A stretch of DNA of 64,000 bases from Kutzneria chonburiensis (GTDB lineage: Bacteria; Actinomycetota; Actinomycetes; Mycobacteriales; Pseudonocardiaceae), in contig NZ_CP097263.1 in assembly GCF_028622115.1 (NCBI RefSeq), positions 6,448,001-6,512,000 on the forward strand, read 5' to 3'. Numbering within the stretch: position 1 is the first letter of the stretch; each line of letters opens with the position of its first letter. Of this stretch, positions 36,181 through 47,540 are shown one piece after another. The notes below the pieces were generated by a model, which was not told the DNA's origin, made no database searches, and saw nothing but the letters and a program-made list of their open reading frames with translations. The position numbers and the translations under genes were made by a program.

Positions 36181-37623
36181 GTGGCCACTCGTACGCCGCT
36201 GCGTGAACGCGGCCTCGCCCGACCTCGTCTCGGTGTCGCACAAATTCTCTTCTTCGTCGTGGCCGCGTCCGGCCCGCTGTACGCGATCGCCGGCGGCGTC
36301 ACCGCGACCTATGCGGTCACCGGTGTCGTCGGCGTGCCACTGTCCTTCGTGCTGCTGGCGCCGGTGCTCGCACTGTTCGCCGTCGGGTATGCCGCAATGA
36401 GCCGGTACATCACCGGCGCCGGAGCGTTCTATCCGTACGTGGTGAACGGGCTCGGCCGGCCGGCGGGCGTGGCGATCTCGTTCGTGGCTCTCGTCGCCTA
36501 CAACGGGATCCAGATCAGTGTGTACGGCCTGTTCGGCTGGTCGCTGTCGAGCTGGATCAACCCGCTGCTCGGGCTGGACACGCCGTGGTGGCTGTGGGGG
36601 CTCGCGATCGCCGTGGTCATCGGCACGCTGGGCGTGCTGCGGGTGGACATCAACGCCAAGGTGCTCGGCGTCGTGCTGCTCCTGGAGTGCGCGGTCATCG
36701 TCGTGACCGACCTCGCGCTGCTGGGTTCGCCCGACGGCGGCGGCGCCCCGTCACTGGTGCCGCTCGCGCCGAGCAGTCTGTTCACCACGGGCGTCGGCGC
36801 CGTGTTCGCTTTCTCCGTCGCCGTCTTCACCGGCTTCGAGGGCGCGGCGTCGTACAGCGAGGAGGTGCGGGATCCGCGGCGGACCGTCGCCCGCGCGACG
36901 TACCTAGCGGTGGCGCTGACCGCCGTCCTGTACACGCTTTCGGCGCTGGCCATGGCCGACGCCGCCGGGCCGGCCAACGTCGTCGGCGCTGCGCAGGCCC
37001 AGGGGCCCGGTCTGTTGTTCGGGCTGAATGCGCAGCGGCTCGGCAGCGCGTTCTCCGACGTCTCCTATGTCCTTTTCCTCACCAGTCAATTCGCTTCACT
37101 GCTGAGCTTCCACAACGCGATCGCCCGCTACTTCTTCGCGTTGGGACGGGAAGGCGTGCTGCCGGAGGCGTTGGCCCGTACCAATCGCCGCACCGGCGCG
37201 CCCGCCGCCGGTTCTCTGCTGCAAACCGCCCTCGGCCTGATCGTGGTGGCCGTGTTCGCGATCCTCGGCCGGGACCCGTTCACCGAATTGTTCAGCTGGC
37301 TCGGCACCATGGCCTCGACCGGCGTGGTCTTTGTGCTGGCGGCGGTTTCCGTGTCGGTCATCGGCTTCTTCCGCAAGCGTGAGCACGACGAGCCCGCGTG
37401 GCGGCACACCATCGCGCCGGCACTGGCCGCCGTGGCGCTGCTCGTGATTCTCGTGCTCATTCTGTGGAACTACGACGTGCTGCTCGGCACCGCCGGCGAT
37501 TCGCCGCTGCGCTGGATCCTGCCCGGGATCCTGTTGCTGGCCGCGGTGATCGGCCTCGTGCGCGGTTCCGTGCTGCGCAGCCGCAAGCCCGAGGTGTACG
37601 CCGGTATCGGAAAGGCCCAGTGA
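36181..37623 (+). CDS. APC-family amino acid permease
   Basis: 480-residue transporter with about twelve membrane helices. VAQILFFVVAASGPLYAIAGG, AFSVAVFTGFEGAASYSEEVRDPRRTV and FHNAIARYFFALGREGVLP are APC superfamily signatures. It imports an amino acid or amine by proton coupling; the substrate is unknown. GTG at 36181 has GGGGGAG eight bases upstream. Its stop shares a base with the next start. Confidence 0.85.
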   Translation: MATRTPLRERGLARPRLGVAQILFFVVAASGPLYAIAGGVTATYAVTGVVGVPLSFVLLAPVLALFAVGYAAMSRYITGAGAFYPYVVNGLGRPAGVAISFVALVAYNGIQISVYGLFGWSLSSWINPLLGLDTPWWLWGLAIAVVIGTLGVLRVDINAKVLGVVLLLECAVIVVTDLALLGSPDGGGAPSLVPLAPSSLFTTGVGAVFAFSVAVFTGFEGAASYSEEVRDPRRTVARATYLAVALTAVLYTLSALAMADAAGPANVVGAAQAQGPGLLFGLNAQRLGSAFSDVSYVLFLTSQFASLLSFHNAIARYFFALGREGVLPEALARTNRRTGAPAAGSLLQTALGLIVVAVFAILGRDPFTELFSWLGTMASTGVVFVLAAVSVSVIGFFRKREHDEPAWRHTIAPALAAVALLVILVLILWNYDVLLGTAGDSPLRWILPGILLLAAVIGLVRGSVLRSRKPEVYAGIGKAQ

Positions 37624-38207
37624 TGTACGACGTCGTCCGCCCCGCTTCGCGGTCCGAAGTGGACACCGTGGCCCGCATCCTCGGCGAGGCGTTCCAGAAC
37701 GATCCCGTGAACACGTGGGTGTTTCCCGGCGATGAGCACCGGCGATCCGTGCACCCGGTGTTCTTCCGCGCCTTCACCGAAGCCGCCTTTGCCGACGGCG
37801 AGGTGTACCTCGCCCACGACCACTCCGCTGCTTCGCTGTGGTTCCGCACCGATGGTGGCGAGAGTCCCGAGGAGTTCCTGAAGCGGTTCGCGGTCCTGGA
37901 CGAAGAGGACTTCGAACGCCTCGCGCTGATCACCGAGCTGCTGGGCACGCACATGAACCCCGCGCCGCACCTGCACTGGCAGTTCTGCGGCATTCTGCCG
38001 GCGGCCCAACGGAAAGGTCTTGGCAGCGCGATCGCCCAGCAGCACTTCCGCCGTCTCGACGCCGAGGGCATCCCCTGCGCCGGCGAAGCCAGCACCGCCG
38101 ACAGCGCGCGGCTGTGGCGGCGGCACGGCTTCGTCGACGCCGGGGAGCCGTTCGGGCCGCCCGGTGGGCCGCAGTTCTACCCGATCTGGCGGGAACCCCA
38201 GGGTTAA
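37623..38207 (+). CDS. GNAT-family acetyltransferase
   Basis: 194-residue acetyltransferase. VRPASRSEVDTVARILGEAF at the start, then CGILPAAQRKGLGSAIAQQHF with the acetyl-CoA loop (Q-R-K-G-L-G) and STADSARLWRRHGF. The layout matches GNATs with an extended N-terminus. Translationally coupled to the permease gene (TGATG), which suggests they act on the same amine or amino acid. Confidence 0.82.
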   Translation: MYDVVRPASRSEVDTVARILGEAFQNDPVNTWVFPGDEHRRSVHPVFFRAFTEAAFADGEVYLAHDHSAASLWFRTDGGESPEEFLKRFAVLDEEDFERLALITELLGTHMNPAPHLHWQFCGILPAAQRKGLGSAIAQQHFRRLDAEGIPCAGEASTADSARLWRRHGFVDAGEPFGPPGGPQFYPIWREPQG

Positions 38208-38216
38208 CGCCCGGGA

Positions 38217-39017
38217 TCAGCTCAGCGTGGCGAGGGTTCGTTCGCGGTCACCGACCACACTGGCCACCAGTTCGGTCACACCGACGTCCGCGAACCGTCG
38301 AAGTTCTTGCGCCACCGCCTTTTCGTCGCCGAGGATCGCCGTCTCCGCCACGCTGGACAGGCCCTGGCGAGCCAGGTGCCGCTGGTAGTTCGGCAGGTTG
38401 CCGGCCTGGAACTGGGCCGCGAGCTGGGCCCGCACGGCGTCCGGGTCGTCGGTGACGCCGACCAGCGCCGTGAGGGCGATTTCCTTGTCGTGCAAGCGCG
38501 GCGCGACCAGCTCGGCGACGCCCTCGGCCGATGTCCAGACCAGGAGCGTGCCGTCGGCCAGGTCGTCGGCGATGCCCAGCATGACCGGTCCCAGCGCCGA
38601 CAGGAGCAGTTTCGGCCTGGTCACGCCGGGGAGCCCGGTCGTGTCGTCCAGCATCGGCCGCAGCTGGGTCAGGTAATCGCGGACGTGAGCCGCCGGCTTG
38701 TCGTAGCTGATGCCGAACCGGGGTTCGATCCCCACCTTGTGTCCCGGCCCGACCCCGAGGACGAAGCGGTTGTCCGTGGCCGCCTGCACGCTCAGCGCCG
38801 CCGAGGCCAGCGCCTGCGGGTGGCGCGGGTAGGTGAGTGTCACCGCCGTGCCGACCTGGACGTTCGGCACCCTCGCCCCGATCAGGCCGGCCAGCAGAAC
38901 CGGGTCCCAGCCCACTGTCTCGTTCACGTAGACCGCGTCGACCTTCGCTGCCGCCGCCTCGGCCACCAGCTCGTCCAACGTCCGGCCCGCGCTGTTCACG
39001 TGCAGTCCGATGCGCAT
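38217..39017 (-). CDS. LLM-class F420- or flavin-dependent oxidoreductase
   Basis: 266-residue luciferase-like TIM barrel. RIGLHVNSAGRTLDELVAEA, VQVGTAVTLTYPRHPQALASAALSV and RFVLGVGPGHKVG are typical of F420-dependent members. The substrate is unknown. It is divergent from a TetR gene, with two palindromic operators in the 88-base gap, so it is probably repressed by that regulator. Confidence 0.83.
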   Translation of the reverse strand: MRIGLHVNSAGRTLDELVAEAAAAKVDAVYVNETVGWDPVLLAGLIGARVPNVQVGTAVTLTYPRHPQALASAALSVQAATDNRFVLGVGPGHKVGIEPRFGISYDKPAAHVRDYLTQLRPMLDDTTGLPGVTRPKLLLSALGPVMLGIADDLADGTLLVWTSAEGVAELVAPRLHDKEIALTALVGVTDDPDAVRAQLAAQFQAGNLPNYQRHLARQGLSSVAETAILGDEKAVAQELRRFADVGVTELVASVVGDRERTLATLS

Positions 39018-39037
39018 GTCGCCCCCTCACGAAAGGT

Positions 39038-39050
39038 GAATCAGAGATTC
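39038..39050. promoter_or_regulatory. TetR operator 1 (GAATC-AGA-GATTC)
   Basis: Perfect 5-bp arms around three bases, preceded by AAGGT, matching operator 2 at 39074 in sequence and flanks. It lies 20 bases upstream of the LLM gene start. Confidence 0.65.
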
Positions 39051-39073
39051 CGGTTACGACCCTAGCGTAAGGT

Positions 39074-39086
39074 GAATCCAGGATTC
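39074..39086. promoter_or_regulatory. TetR operator 2 (GAATC-CAG-GATTC)
   Basis: Second copy, centre-to-centre 36 bases from operator 1 and 19 bases before the tetR GTG. It is preceded by the same AAGGT. Confidence 0.65.
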
Positions 39087-39105
39087 CACTTCTTGGGAGG
39101 ACCTT

Positions 39106-39621
39106 GTGCGGGCCGACGCGCGGCGCAACCGCGAGCTGATCGTGCGCGCCGCCACGCAGGCGTTCATGGACGCCGGGCAGTGCGTGGCCATGGAGGACAT
39201 CGCCCGGGCCGCCGGGCTCGGCGTCGGAACGCTCTACCGGCACTTCCCCGACCGCGCCGCGCTGCTCGCGCTGATCAGTTGCGACGTGGTCAGCCGACTC
39301 GCCGCCCGCACCGCCGAGGCCGCTGCCACCGACCTCTCCCGGTGGGACGTCCTGCTCGGTTACGTACGCGACGCCGTCCTGGAACCCTTCGCCGTACTCA
39401 AGTCCGTGCCCACCGACGACCCTGCCGTCGCCGAACCGATCGGCCGGCTGCACGCCGTGGTCCTCGACGTCATCGCCGGCGCGCAGGCCGAGGGCACCGT
39501 GCGCGACGACATCGAGCCGCTGGAAGTGCTGGAGCTGCTGTCGCTCGTCGTCTGCCGCCCGGGCGCGCGAGCCGACGATGCGCTGGCGCTGGTGGTGTTG
39601 TCAGGACTCCGGCGCACCTGA
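39106..39621 (+). CDS. TetR-family regulator of the LLM oxidoreductase
   Basis: 171-residue TetR. The N-terminal helix-turn-helix (ELIVRAATQAFMDAGQ, MEDIARAAGLGVGTLYRHFP) is followed by a short ligand domain. It probably represses itself and the divergent LLM gene through the two GAATC-N3-GATTC sites. GTG at 39106 with GGGAGG five bases upstream. Confidence 0.88.
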   Translation: MRADARRNRELIVRAATQAFMDAGQCVAMEDIARAAGLGVGTLYRHFPDRAALLALISCDVVSRLAARTAEAAATDLSRWDVLLGYVRDAVLEPFAVLKSVPTDDPAVAEPIGRLHAVVLDVIAGAQAEGTVRDDIEPLEVLELLSLVVCRPGARADDALALVVLSGLRRT

Positions 39622-39677
39622 CGCGGGCGCCGGGGTCTGCGAAAACCGATCCGACGCGACTCGTGGAGAATGGCCCC

Positions 39678-41375
39678 ATGTCCACGCCGGAAACTCCGCC
39701 GCCTGCCCGGTCCCGCGTGATCGCGGGCCGCTACCGGCTCGAACACGTGCTGGGCAACGGGTCGATGGGCACGGTGTGGGCGGCCTACGACGAGTTCCTG
39801 CAACGCAAGGTCGCGGTCAAAGAGGTGCTGCTCCCACCGGGCATCCCGCCGGGAGAGGCGGACGCGCTGCGTGAGCGGACATTGCGGGAGGCCCGGGCGA
39901 TTGCCGTGCTGTCCCACCCGAACGTGGTGACGCTGCACGACATCGCCCGGCAGGACGGCGAGCCGTTCGTGGTGATGGAACTGGTGCCCTCCCGAAGCCT
40001 GGCGGAGGTGGTCCGCCAGCAGGGTCCGCTGAGCACGCAGCAGACGGCGGCGGTCGCGGACGCCGTGGCGGCGGGCCTGGAGGCGGCGCACCGCGCCGGT
40101 ATCACGCACCGCGACGTGAAGCCGGGCAACGTGCTGGTCGGGGACAGCGGCCAGATCAAGCTGACGGACTTCGGCATCGCCCGCAACGTCGCCGAGAACA
40201 CGATGACCAGTACGGGCATCATGCTGGGCTCGCCGGCCTACATCGCGCCGGAAGTGGCCTCGGGCCAGGAGGTGACGCCGGCGGCGGACCTGTGGAGCCT
40301 GGGCGCGACGCTGTACGCGGTGGTGGAGGGCGTGCCGCCGTACGACGCGGACGACGACCCGCTGGCCACCGTGACCGAGGTGGTGCACGGTGACGTGCCG
40401 AGGCCGACGACGGCGGGCCCGCTGGAGCCGGTGATCACGGGCCTGATGGTGAAGGACCCGGACGCCCGGATGAGCCTGGCGGAGGTGCGCAGACGGCTGC
40501 GACCGCTGCTGCCGGAGCCGGGCACGGTGTTGTTCCCACTGCCCAGCCCGGACGCCCCGCCGGTGGCGCCCCCGCAGCAGAAGCAGCGCCGGTCGCTGTC
40601 CCAGCAGTTCGCGCCGCCGAAGACGCCGGCGCCGCCCACGGACACGCCGCTGGCCAACGACCCCGGACCGCTGCCGTTCATGGTGACGAGCTCGCAGCCG
40701 GTCCGGGCGGCCACGCCGCGTCGGCGGCGGGGCAAGGTCGGAACGGCGGTGTTGGCGCTGACCGCGGCGGTGATCGTGGTGGTGTCGATGGCCGGCGGCT
40801 TCGTCCTGACCCGCTACCTCGGCGGACAGGCCCTGCTGCCGTCGGCGGTCGCGTTCGCCAGCACGCCGAGCACGCAGCCGACGTCGACCACGGTCACCAA
40901 GCTGCCGACGACCCGCGTGCACGCCAAGGCCATAGTGACCAACAACGGCTCCGTCGCCGACTTCGCCCTGGACGTGCCGACCGGCTGGCCGCAGTTCAAC
41001 CAGAACCGCACGGCGACCGACTCGCTGCCGGCTCGGGCCCAGTTCTTCTTCCTGCGTCCGGACGGCTCGGAAGAGCTGTCGGTGCAGCGGTTCCAGAACT
41101 TCCCCAAGGTCGCCGCCTACATCGACGCGGTGAAGGCGGTGCCGGGCGTGGTCATGCAGTCGCCGACGTCGGCCCAGGTGCCTGGCTTCACCGAGGGGCA
41201 GCAGATCGAATACGCGCAGAACAGCGCCAAGCCGCAGTCCACCATCGCGATGGTGCTGGTCAAGGGGAACGACCTGTGGGTGGTCGGTGCCAAGGCGCCG
41301 GTCGCGAGCCCCGCGTCCAGCGAGGCCCGGGCCCTGCTCCTGCAGATCGTGCCGCAATTCCAGGTCACCGGCTGA
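39678..41375 (+). CDS. Membrane Ser/Thr protein kinase (PknB-like) with extracytoplasmic domain
   Basis: 565-residue kinase. Residues about 15-280 hold the catalytic domain: GNGSMGTVWAAYDE, Lys48 in VAVKEVL, HRDVKPGNVLV (Asp146), LTDFGIARNV and GSPAYIAPEVA. A Pro-rich juxtamembrane stretch and one membrane helix (about 355-377) precede a 190-residue outside domain (ALDVPTGWPQF, LSVQRFQNFPKV) that is not PASTA and may sense a ligand. ATG 39678 with GGAG 11 bases upstream. The target is unknown. Confidence 0.9.
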   Translation: MSTPETPPPARSRVIAGRYRLEHVLGNGSMGTVWAAYDEFLQRKVAVKEVLLPPGIPPGEADALRERTLREARAIAVLSHPNVVTLHDIARQDGEPFVVMELVPSRSLAEVVRQQGPLSTQQTAAVADAVAAGLEAAHRAGITHRDVKPGNVLVGDSGQIKLTDFGIARNVAENTMTSTGIMLGSPAYIAPEVASGQEVTPAADLWSLGATLYAVVEGVPPYDADDDPLATVTEVVHGDVPRPTTAGPLEPVITGLMVKDPDARMSLAEVRRRLRPLLPEPGTVLFPLPSPDAPPVAPPQQKQRRSLSQQFAPPKTPAPPTDTPLANDPGPLPFMVTSSQPVRAATPRRRRGKVGTAVLALTAAVIVVVSMAGGFVLTRYLGGQALLPSAVAFASTPSTQPTSTTVTKLPTTRVHAKAIVTNNGSVADFALDVPTGWPQFNQNRTATDSLPARAQFFFLRPDGSEELSVQRFQNFPKVAAYIDAVKAVPGVVMQSPTSAQVPGFTEGQQIEYAQNSAKPQSTIAMVLVKGNDLWVVGAKAPVASPASSEARALLLQIVPQFQVTG

Positions 41376-41383
41376 GGGTGATT

Positions 41384-41389
41384 TAGGCT
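41384..41389 (+). promoter_or_regulatory. -10 box TAGGCT for punA, leaderless
   Basis: TAGGCT ends seven bases before the GTG at 41397. Confidence 0.45.
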
Positions 41390-41396
41390 CGCCGGT

Positions 41397-42212
41397 GTGA
41401 CCGGTATCAGCGAAGACTCCATTTCCCCCGAGGCACTGGCCACGGCGGCCGCGGCCGCCCTGGTCGAACGCACCGGCGTCGAGCAGCACGACGTGGCCGT
41501 GGTCCTCGGCTCCGGCTGGCGGCCGGCGGCCGACGTGATCGGCGAGGCCGAGCACGAGGTGCCGATGCCGGAGCTGCCCGGATTCCGCGCGCCGACCGCG
41601 GTCGGCCACGGCGGCACGATCCGCTCGCTGAAGCTGGGCGACAACCGCGTCCTGGTGATGCTCGGCCGGACGCACCTGTACGAGGGCTTCGGCATCGACC
41701 CGGTGGTGCACAACGTGCGCACCGCGACGGCGGCCGGCGCCCGCACGGTGATCCTGACGAACGCGGCCGGCGGCCTGCGCCAGGGCATGACCGTCGGCCA
41801 GCCGGTGCTGATCAGCGACCACCTCAACCTGACGGCTCGGTCGCCGCTGGTCGGGGCCCGGTTCGTGGACCTGACCGACCTGTACTCGTCGCGGCTGCGT
41901 GAAGTGGCTCGCACGATCCGCCCCGACCTCGAGGACGGCGTGTACGCGGCGCTGCCGGGCCCGCACTTCGAGACGCCGGCCGAGATCCGGATGCTGCGCA
42001 CCATGGGCGCGGACCTGGTCGGCATGTCGACCGCGCTGGAGGCGATCGCCGCGCGCGCGGCCGGTGCGGAGGTGTTCGGACTGTCGCTGGTGACGAACCT
42101 GGCCGCCGGCATCACGGGCGAGCCGCTGAACCACGAGGAGGTCCTGGAGGCCGGCCGGCTGGCCGCGACCGACATGGGCACCCTGCTGCGTGACCTGGTG
42201 GCGAAAGCGTGA
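41397..42212 (+). CDS. punA: Purine nucleoside phosphorylase
   Basis: 271-residue trimeric-type PNP splitting purine nucleosides with phosphate. [72 protein letters not shown] and [11 protein letters not shown] are diagnostic. It is followed by the phosphopentomutase-like gene, linking ribose-1-phosphate to the pentose pathway; same order as in M. tuberculosis. Confidence 0.93.
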   Translation: MTGISEDSISPEALATAAAAALVERTGVEQHDVAVVLGSGWRPAADVIGEAEHEVPMPELPGFRAPTAVGHGGTIRSLKLGDNRVLVMLGRTHLYEGFGIDPVVHNVRTATAAGARTVILTNAAGGLRQGMTVGQPVLISDHLNLTARSPLVGARFVDLTDLYSSRLREVARTIRPDLEDGVYAALPGPHFETPAEIRMLRTMGADLVGMSTALEAIAARAAGAEVFGLSLVTNLAAGITGEPLNHEEVLEAGRLAATDMGTLLRDLVAKA

Positions 42213-42285
42213 GCGAGCTCGCGAGCGAACCATTCAACGCAGACATCCGTGAACGCGGACACCGAGCGCTGGCGAGGTGCCCGCA

Positions 42286-43935
42286 GTGAGTCTCGCGCCG
42301 TCGGCCCGCGACGCCGCGTACCGGTGGATCGCCGACGACCCCGACCTGGACGCCCGGGTCGAGTTGCAGGGCGTCCTGGCCAAGGCGATGGCCGGTGATC
42401 CGGGTGCGATCGACGACTTGGCCGACCGCATGTCCGGGCCGCTGACGTTCGGCACGGCCGGGCTGCGTGGGCCGGTGCGCGCCGGTGCGAACGGCATGAA
42501 CGAGGCCGTGGTCGTGCGGACGACCGCGGGTCTGGCCGACTGGTTGCAGCGCAATGGCCACGGTGGCGGCGTTGTGGTCGTGGGCCGGGACGCACGGCAC
42601 GGCTCGGAGCAGTTCCACCGTGCCGTCGCCGGGGTGCTCGCGGCCGCCGGGTTCGACGTGCGGGTGCTGGACCGGCCGCTGCCAACGCCGGTGACGGCGT
42701 TCCTGGTGCGGCAGCTGAACGCGGTCGCCGGTGTGCAGATCACGGCCTCGCACAACCCGCCGGCCGACAACGGCTACAAGCTGTACATCGAGCACGGCGC
42801 GCAGATCGTGCCGCCGACCGACCGACAGATCGAGGCCGCGATCGCGCAGGTGCCGCCGGCGGTGTCGGTGCCGCGGACCGAGACCTGGACCAGCGTGACG
42901 GAGGCCGAGGTCGGCCAGTACGTGACACGCGCGGCGAGCCTGCCGACCGGCGGGGTGCGGACGTTGCGTGTCGCCGTGACGCCGATGCACGGCGTCGGTG
43001 CCGCGACGCTGGCCGAGGTGCTGACCGCCGCCGGGTTCACCGACGTGCACTTCGTCACGCAGCAGCAGGATCCGGACGCCGACTTCCCGACGGTGTCGTT
43101 CCCGAACCCGGAGGAACCGGGCGCGACCGACCTGCTGCTGGCGCTGGCCGCCAAGGTCGACGCCGACCTGGCGATCGCGCTGGATCCGGACGCTGACCGG
43201 TGCGCGCTGGGTGTCCGCGATCGGGACGGCTCGTGGCGCATGCTGCGGGGCGATGAGACGGGCGTGCTGCTCGGCGAGCACGTCCTGTCCACGATGGACG
43301 CCACTGGCGCGCTGGTCGCGACCACGATCGTGTCCTCGTCGCTGCTGTCCAAGGTGGCGGCGGCGCACGGTGCCCGCTACGACGAAACGCTGACCGGTTT
43401 CAAGTGGCTCGTGCGAGCCGGCGACGGTGCCGGAACCGGTCTCGTCTACGCGTACGAGGAAGCGCTCGGGCATTGTGTCGACCCGGACTACGTCCGGGAC
43501 AAGGACGGCATCTCGGCCGCGGTGCTGGCCTGCGACCTGGCCGCGGGGCTGAAGGCCGAGGGTCGTTCGGTGCTGGATGTGCTCGACGACCTGGCCGTCA
43601 CACACGGCCTGCATCTGACCGACCAGGTCTCGCTGCGGGTGACCGACCTGAGCCGGATCGGCCGGCTGATGGCCGAGTTGCGCACCGATCCGCCGACGGC
43701 GCTGGCGGGCGTTTCGGTGACGGCCGAGGACCTCAGGCCGCGGGCCGACGTGCTGGCCCTGCGCGGCGAGGGTGTCCGGGTGTTGATCCGGCCCTCGGGC
43801 ACAGAGCCGAAGCTCAAGGCGTACCTGGAGATCGTGGAACCGGTGTCGGATCGGGACGGACTGGCCGCCGCGCGGCAGCGGGCCGTGGCCCGGCTGGCCG
43901 CGCTGCGCGGCGAGGTGGCGGCGTTGTTCGACTGA
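42286..43935 (+). CDS. pmmB: Phospho-sugar mutase (PmmB/phosphopentomutase-like)
   Basis: 549-residue alpha-D-phosphohexomutase family enzyme. FGTAGLRGPV at the N-terminus, the phosphoserine loop in QITASHNPPADNGYK, metal loop DPDADRCAL, sugar loop YEEALGHCVD and phosphate loop RPSGTEPKLKAYLE are intact. It probably interconverts ribose- or deoxyribose-1- and 5-phosphate for nucleoside salvage. I preferred the GTG at 42286 (GAGG eight bases upstream) over 42277. Confidence 0.88.
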   Translation: MSLAPSARDAAYRWIADDPDLDARVELQGVLAKAMAGDPGAIDDLADRMSGPLTFGTAGLRGPVRAGANGMNEAVVVRTTAGLADWLQRNGHGGGVVVVGRDARHGSEQFHRAVAGVLAAAGFDVRVLDRPLPTPVTAFLVRQLNAVAGVQITASHNPPADNGYKLYIEHGAQIVPPTDRQIEAAIAQVPPAVSVPRTETWTSVTEAEVGQYVTRAASLPTGGVRTLRVAVTPMHGVGAATLAEVLTAAGFTDVHFVTQQQDPDADFPTVSFPNPEEPGATDLLLALAAKVDADLAIALDPDADRCALGVRDRDGSWRMLRGDETGVLLGEHVLSTMDATGALVATTIVSSSLLSKVAAAHGARYDETLTGFKWLVRAGDGAGTGLVYAYEEALGHCVDPDYVRDKDGISAAVLACDLAAGLKAEGRSVLDVLDDLAVTHGLHLTDQVSLRVTDLSRIGRLMAELRTDPPTALAGVSVTAEDLRPRADVLALRGEGVRVLIRPSGTEPKLKAYLEIVEPVSDRDGLAAARQRAVARLAALRGEVAALFD

Positions 43936-43941
43936 GCGGTT

Positions 43942-44274
43942 TCAGGCCGCCGCGACGATCAGTGAGATCACCGCGACCGCCAGGAAACCGCCGGCGAGCA
44001 GGTACGGGATGTTGCCCGGTCCCGACACCGGTCGGGGCCGGTCTTCCGTCATGCCCGCGACGGCCGCGCGGCCGAACGCGTAGGCGATGGAGCTCAGGCA
44101 CAGTCCGAAGGCGAGCAGGACGGTGTTGGCCGAGTAGGGGGTGTGGTCGATGCCGGGCCACAGCGACAGGACCACCAGCGGTGCACCGATCAGGCCGATG
44201 CCTACGGCCAGCCAGCCCGCGTAGATCACACGCTTGCGCCGGCTGCCGGACAGGAGAGTAGTTGTGACGTCCAC
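43942..44274 (-). CDS. Hypothetical membrane protein
   Basis: 110 residues with three membrane helices (about residues 17-38, 50-70 and 88-108) and a short basic N-terminus. No recognised family. Convergent with pmmB (6 bases between stops). GTG at 44274 with GGAAGAA upstream. The 230 bases upstream, to the next plus-strand gene, show nothing recognised. Confidence 0.6.
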   Translation of the reverse strand: MDVTTTLLSGSRRKRVIYAGWLAVGIGLIGAPLVVLSLWPGIDHTPYSANTVLLAFGLCLSSIAYAFGRAAVAGMTEDRPRPVSGPGNIPYLLAGGFLAVAVISLIVAAA

Positions 44275-44504
44275 AGTTCTTCCATCTATACCAGCGTTTC
44301 CTCTCAGTCAGACGGCCGGGGTGGCGCAGCGGTTGCCTACTTCTCGTGGCGTTTTTCCTTGACGCGTCGGCACATCCGCGCGCCACACTCCGTCACCCGC
44401 CCAAATCGGACGCGCCGGAATCGTGCTGGCAGCACGGTTTTCGCCCGATCTGGCGACTACGCACCGTTGATCGGTTGCGGTCACGGCGACCGGTCGGCAT
44501 CGTC

Positions 44505-44963
44505 GTGCGGGTGCCCCGACTGCTGATCGTCCACCACACTCCGTCGCCGAACCTGCAGGCGATGTTCGAGTCGACTGTGGCCGGAGCCACAACACCGGAG
44601 ATCGAGGGCGTGGAGGTCGTCCGCAAACCGGCGTTGGCCGCCACCGCCGTCGACGTGCTCGAGGCGGACGGGCTGATCCTGGGCACGCCCGCCGCTTTGG
44701 GTTATATGTCCGGCGCGTTGAAGGTCTTCTTCGACCTCGTCTACTACCCGTGCCTCGACGCAACCCAGGGTCGTCCGTTCGGGCTGTATGTGCACGGCAA
44801 CAGCGACATGTCCGGCGCCGTGCGCGCCATCGACGGCATCACCAAGGGCCTGGGCTGGGCCCGGGTCACCGAGCACGTGCTGGTCACCGCGACGCCGTCG
44901 AAGGACGACCTCCAGGCGTGCTGGGAACTCGGCGCCACCGTCGCCGCCGGCCTCATGGCATGA
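44505..44963 (+). CDS. Flavodoxin/NADPH-dependent FMN reductase-like protein
   Basis: About 152-residue flavodoxin-fold protein. RLLIVHHTPSPNLQAMFEST is the phosphate-binding loop, DGLILGTPAALGYMSGALKVFFD the second FMN loop and YVHGNSDMSGAVRAIDG the third. It may reduce quinones or act as an FMN carrier. GTG at 44505 or 44511 are both plausible; the longer reading from 44346 has no family similarity. Confidence 0.7.
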   Translation: MRVPRLLIVHHTPSPNLQAMFESTVAGATTPEIEGVEVVRKPALAATAVDVLEADGLILGTPAALGYMSGALKVFFDLVYYPCLDATQGRPFGLYVHGNSDMSGAVRAIDGITKGLGWARVTEHVLVTATPSKDDLQACWELGATVAAGLMA

Positions 44964-44965
44964 CA

Positions 44966-44995
44966 AAGCCGCCGGCCCCCGACGGCCGGCGGCTT
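44966..44995. terminator. Two-way terminator hairpin
   Basis: Perfect 12-bp stem (AAGCCGCCGGCC at 44966 with its complement ending at 44995) and a 6-base loop, between the convergent flavodoxin-like and aldo/keto reductase genes. Confidence 0.7.
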
Positions 44996-45004
44996 CGCGG
45001 TGAA

Positions 45005-46970
<1,966 letters not shown>

Positions 46971-46974
<4 letters not shown>

Positions 46975-47368
46975 GCCGACACCTCCTGGATCAGCGACTG
47001 GTCGGCCATCTTGGCCTCGATCTCGGCGTAGTTGGTGATCTTGTAGTCGAGAATGGCCAGGCACGCCTGAAGCTCGGCGATGCGCTGCCGGACGTCCGTC
47101 CGGTGGTCGTGCAGCAGCTGTTTGCGGCGACCGGCCGTGGCCAGTCCCTTGTGCCGGAGCTGGGCGTACTCCCGCATCATCCGGATCGGCATGCCGGTGG
47201 TGCGCAGTTTGGTGAGGAACTCCAGCCATGCGAGGTCGTCGTCCGAGTACGAGCGACGGCCCCCGAGTCCCGGGCCGGCGGATCGACCAGCCCGATTCGT
47301 TCGTAGTAGCGGAGGGTGTCGATGGACAACCCGCTGCGTTCCGCTGCCTGGGCGATCGAGTAAGTCAC
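46971..47368 (-). pseudogene. MerR-family regulator with a one-base frameshift in a G run
   Basis: Frame one gives the MerR DNA-binding helix ([36 protein letters not shown]); the rest ([31 protein letters not shown] ... IQEVSA) is in another frame. The break is at 47260-47264, where five G (sense strand) stand where six would keep one frame. Corrected length is about 132 residues. The promoter upstream is intact and of MerR type. The gene may be truly broken, phase-variable, or the victim of a sequencing error. It heads the aldo/keto reductase operon and would be its regulator. Confidence 0.8.
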
Positions 47369-47375
47369 GACACCG

Positions 47376-47406
47376 ACCGTAGAAGCTGGAGTGCACTCCA
47401 GGTCAA
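47376..47406 (-). promoter_or_regulatory. MerR-type promoter and operator, leaderless start
   Basis: On the minus strand: -35 TTGACC at 47406-47401, a 19-base spacer containing the perfect palindrome CTGGAGTGCACTCCAG (47386-47401), and -10 TACGGT at 47381-47376. The 19-base spacer is the hallmark of MerR-activated promoters. The GTG start lies seven bases after the -10, so the transcript should be leaderless. Confidence 0.8.
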
Positions 47407-47438
47407 GCGCAAAGGCCCGACCGAGTGCCGCAAACGTT

Positions 47439-47465
47439 TGTCCACAACCCCCGAGTTATCCACAG
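47439..47465. other. DnaA-box pair near the mini-IS30
   Basis: TGTCCACAA and the perfect DnaA box TTATCCACA spaced by a GC-rich linker; complement of the pattern at 30960-30988. Confidence 0.4.
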
Positions 47466-47540
47466 GAAGATCGCCAACCAGGGGTTACGCCCCCGGGGCC
47501 GATTAGGATGGCTTCGGGGCGGCCACCCCGGGAGGGTGGT

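Noticed and set aside
44346-44504. 53-residue N-terminal extension of the flavodoxin-like gene
   Set aside because: The extension has no family similarity and the fold begins at the GTG at 44505/44511.
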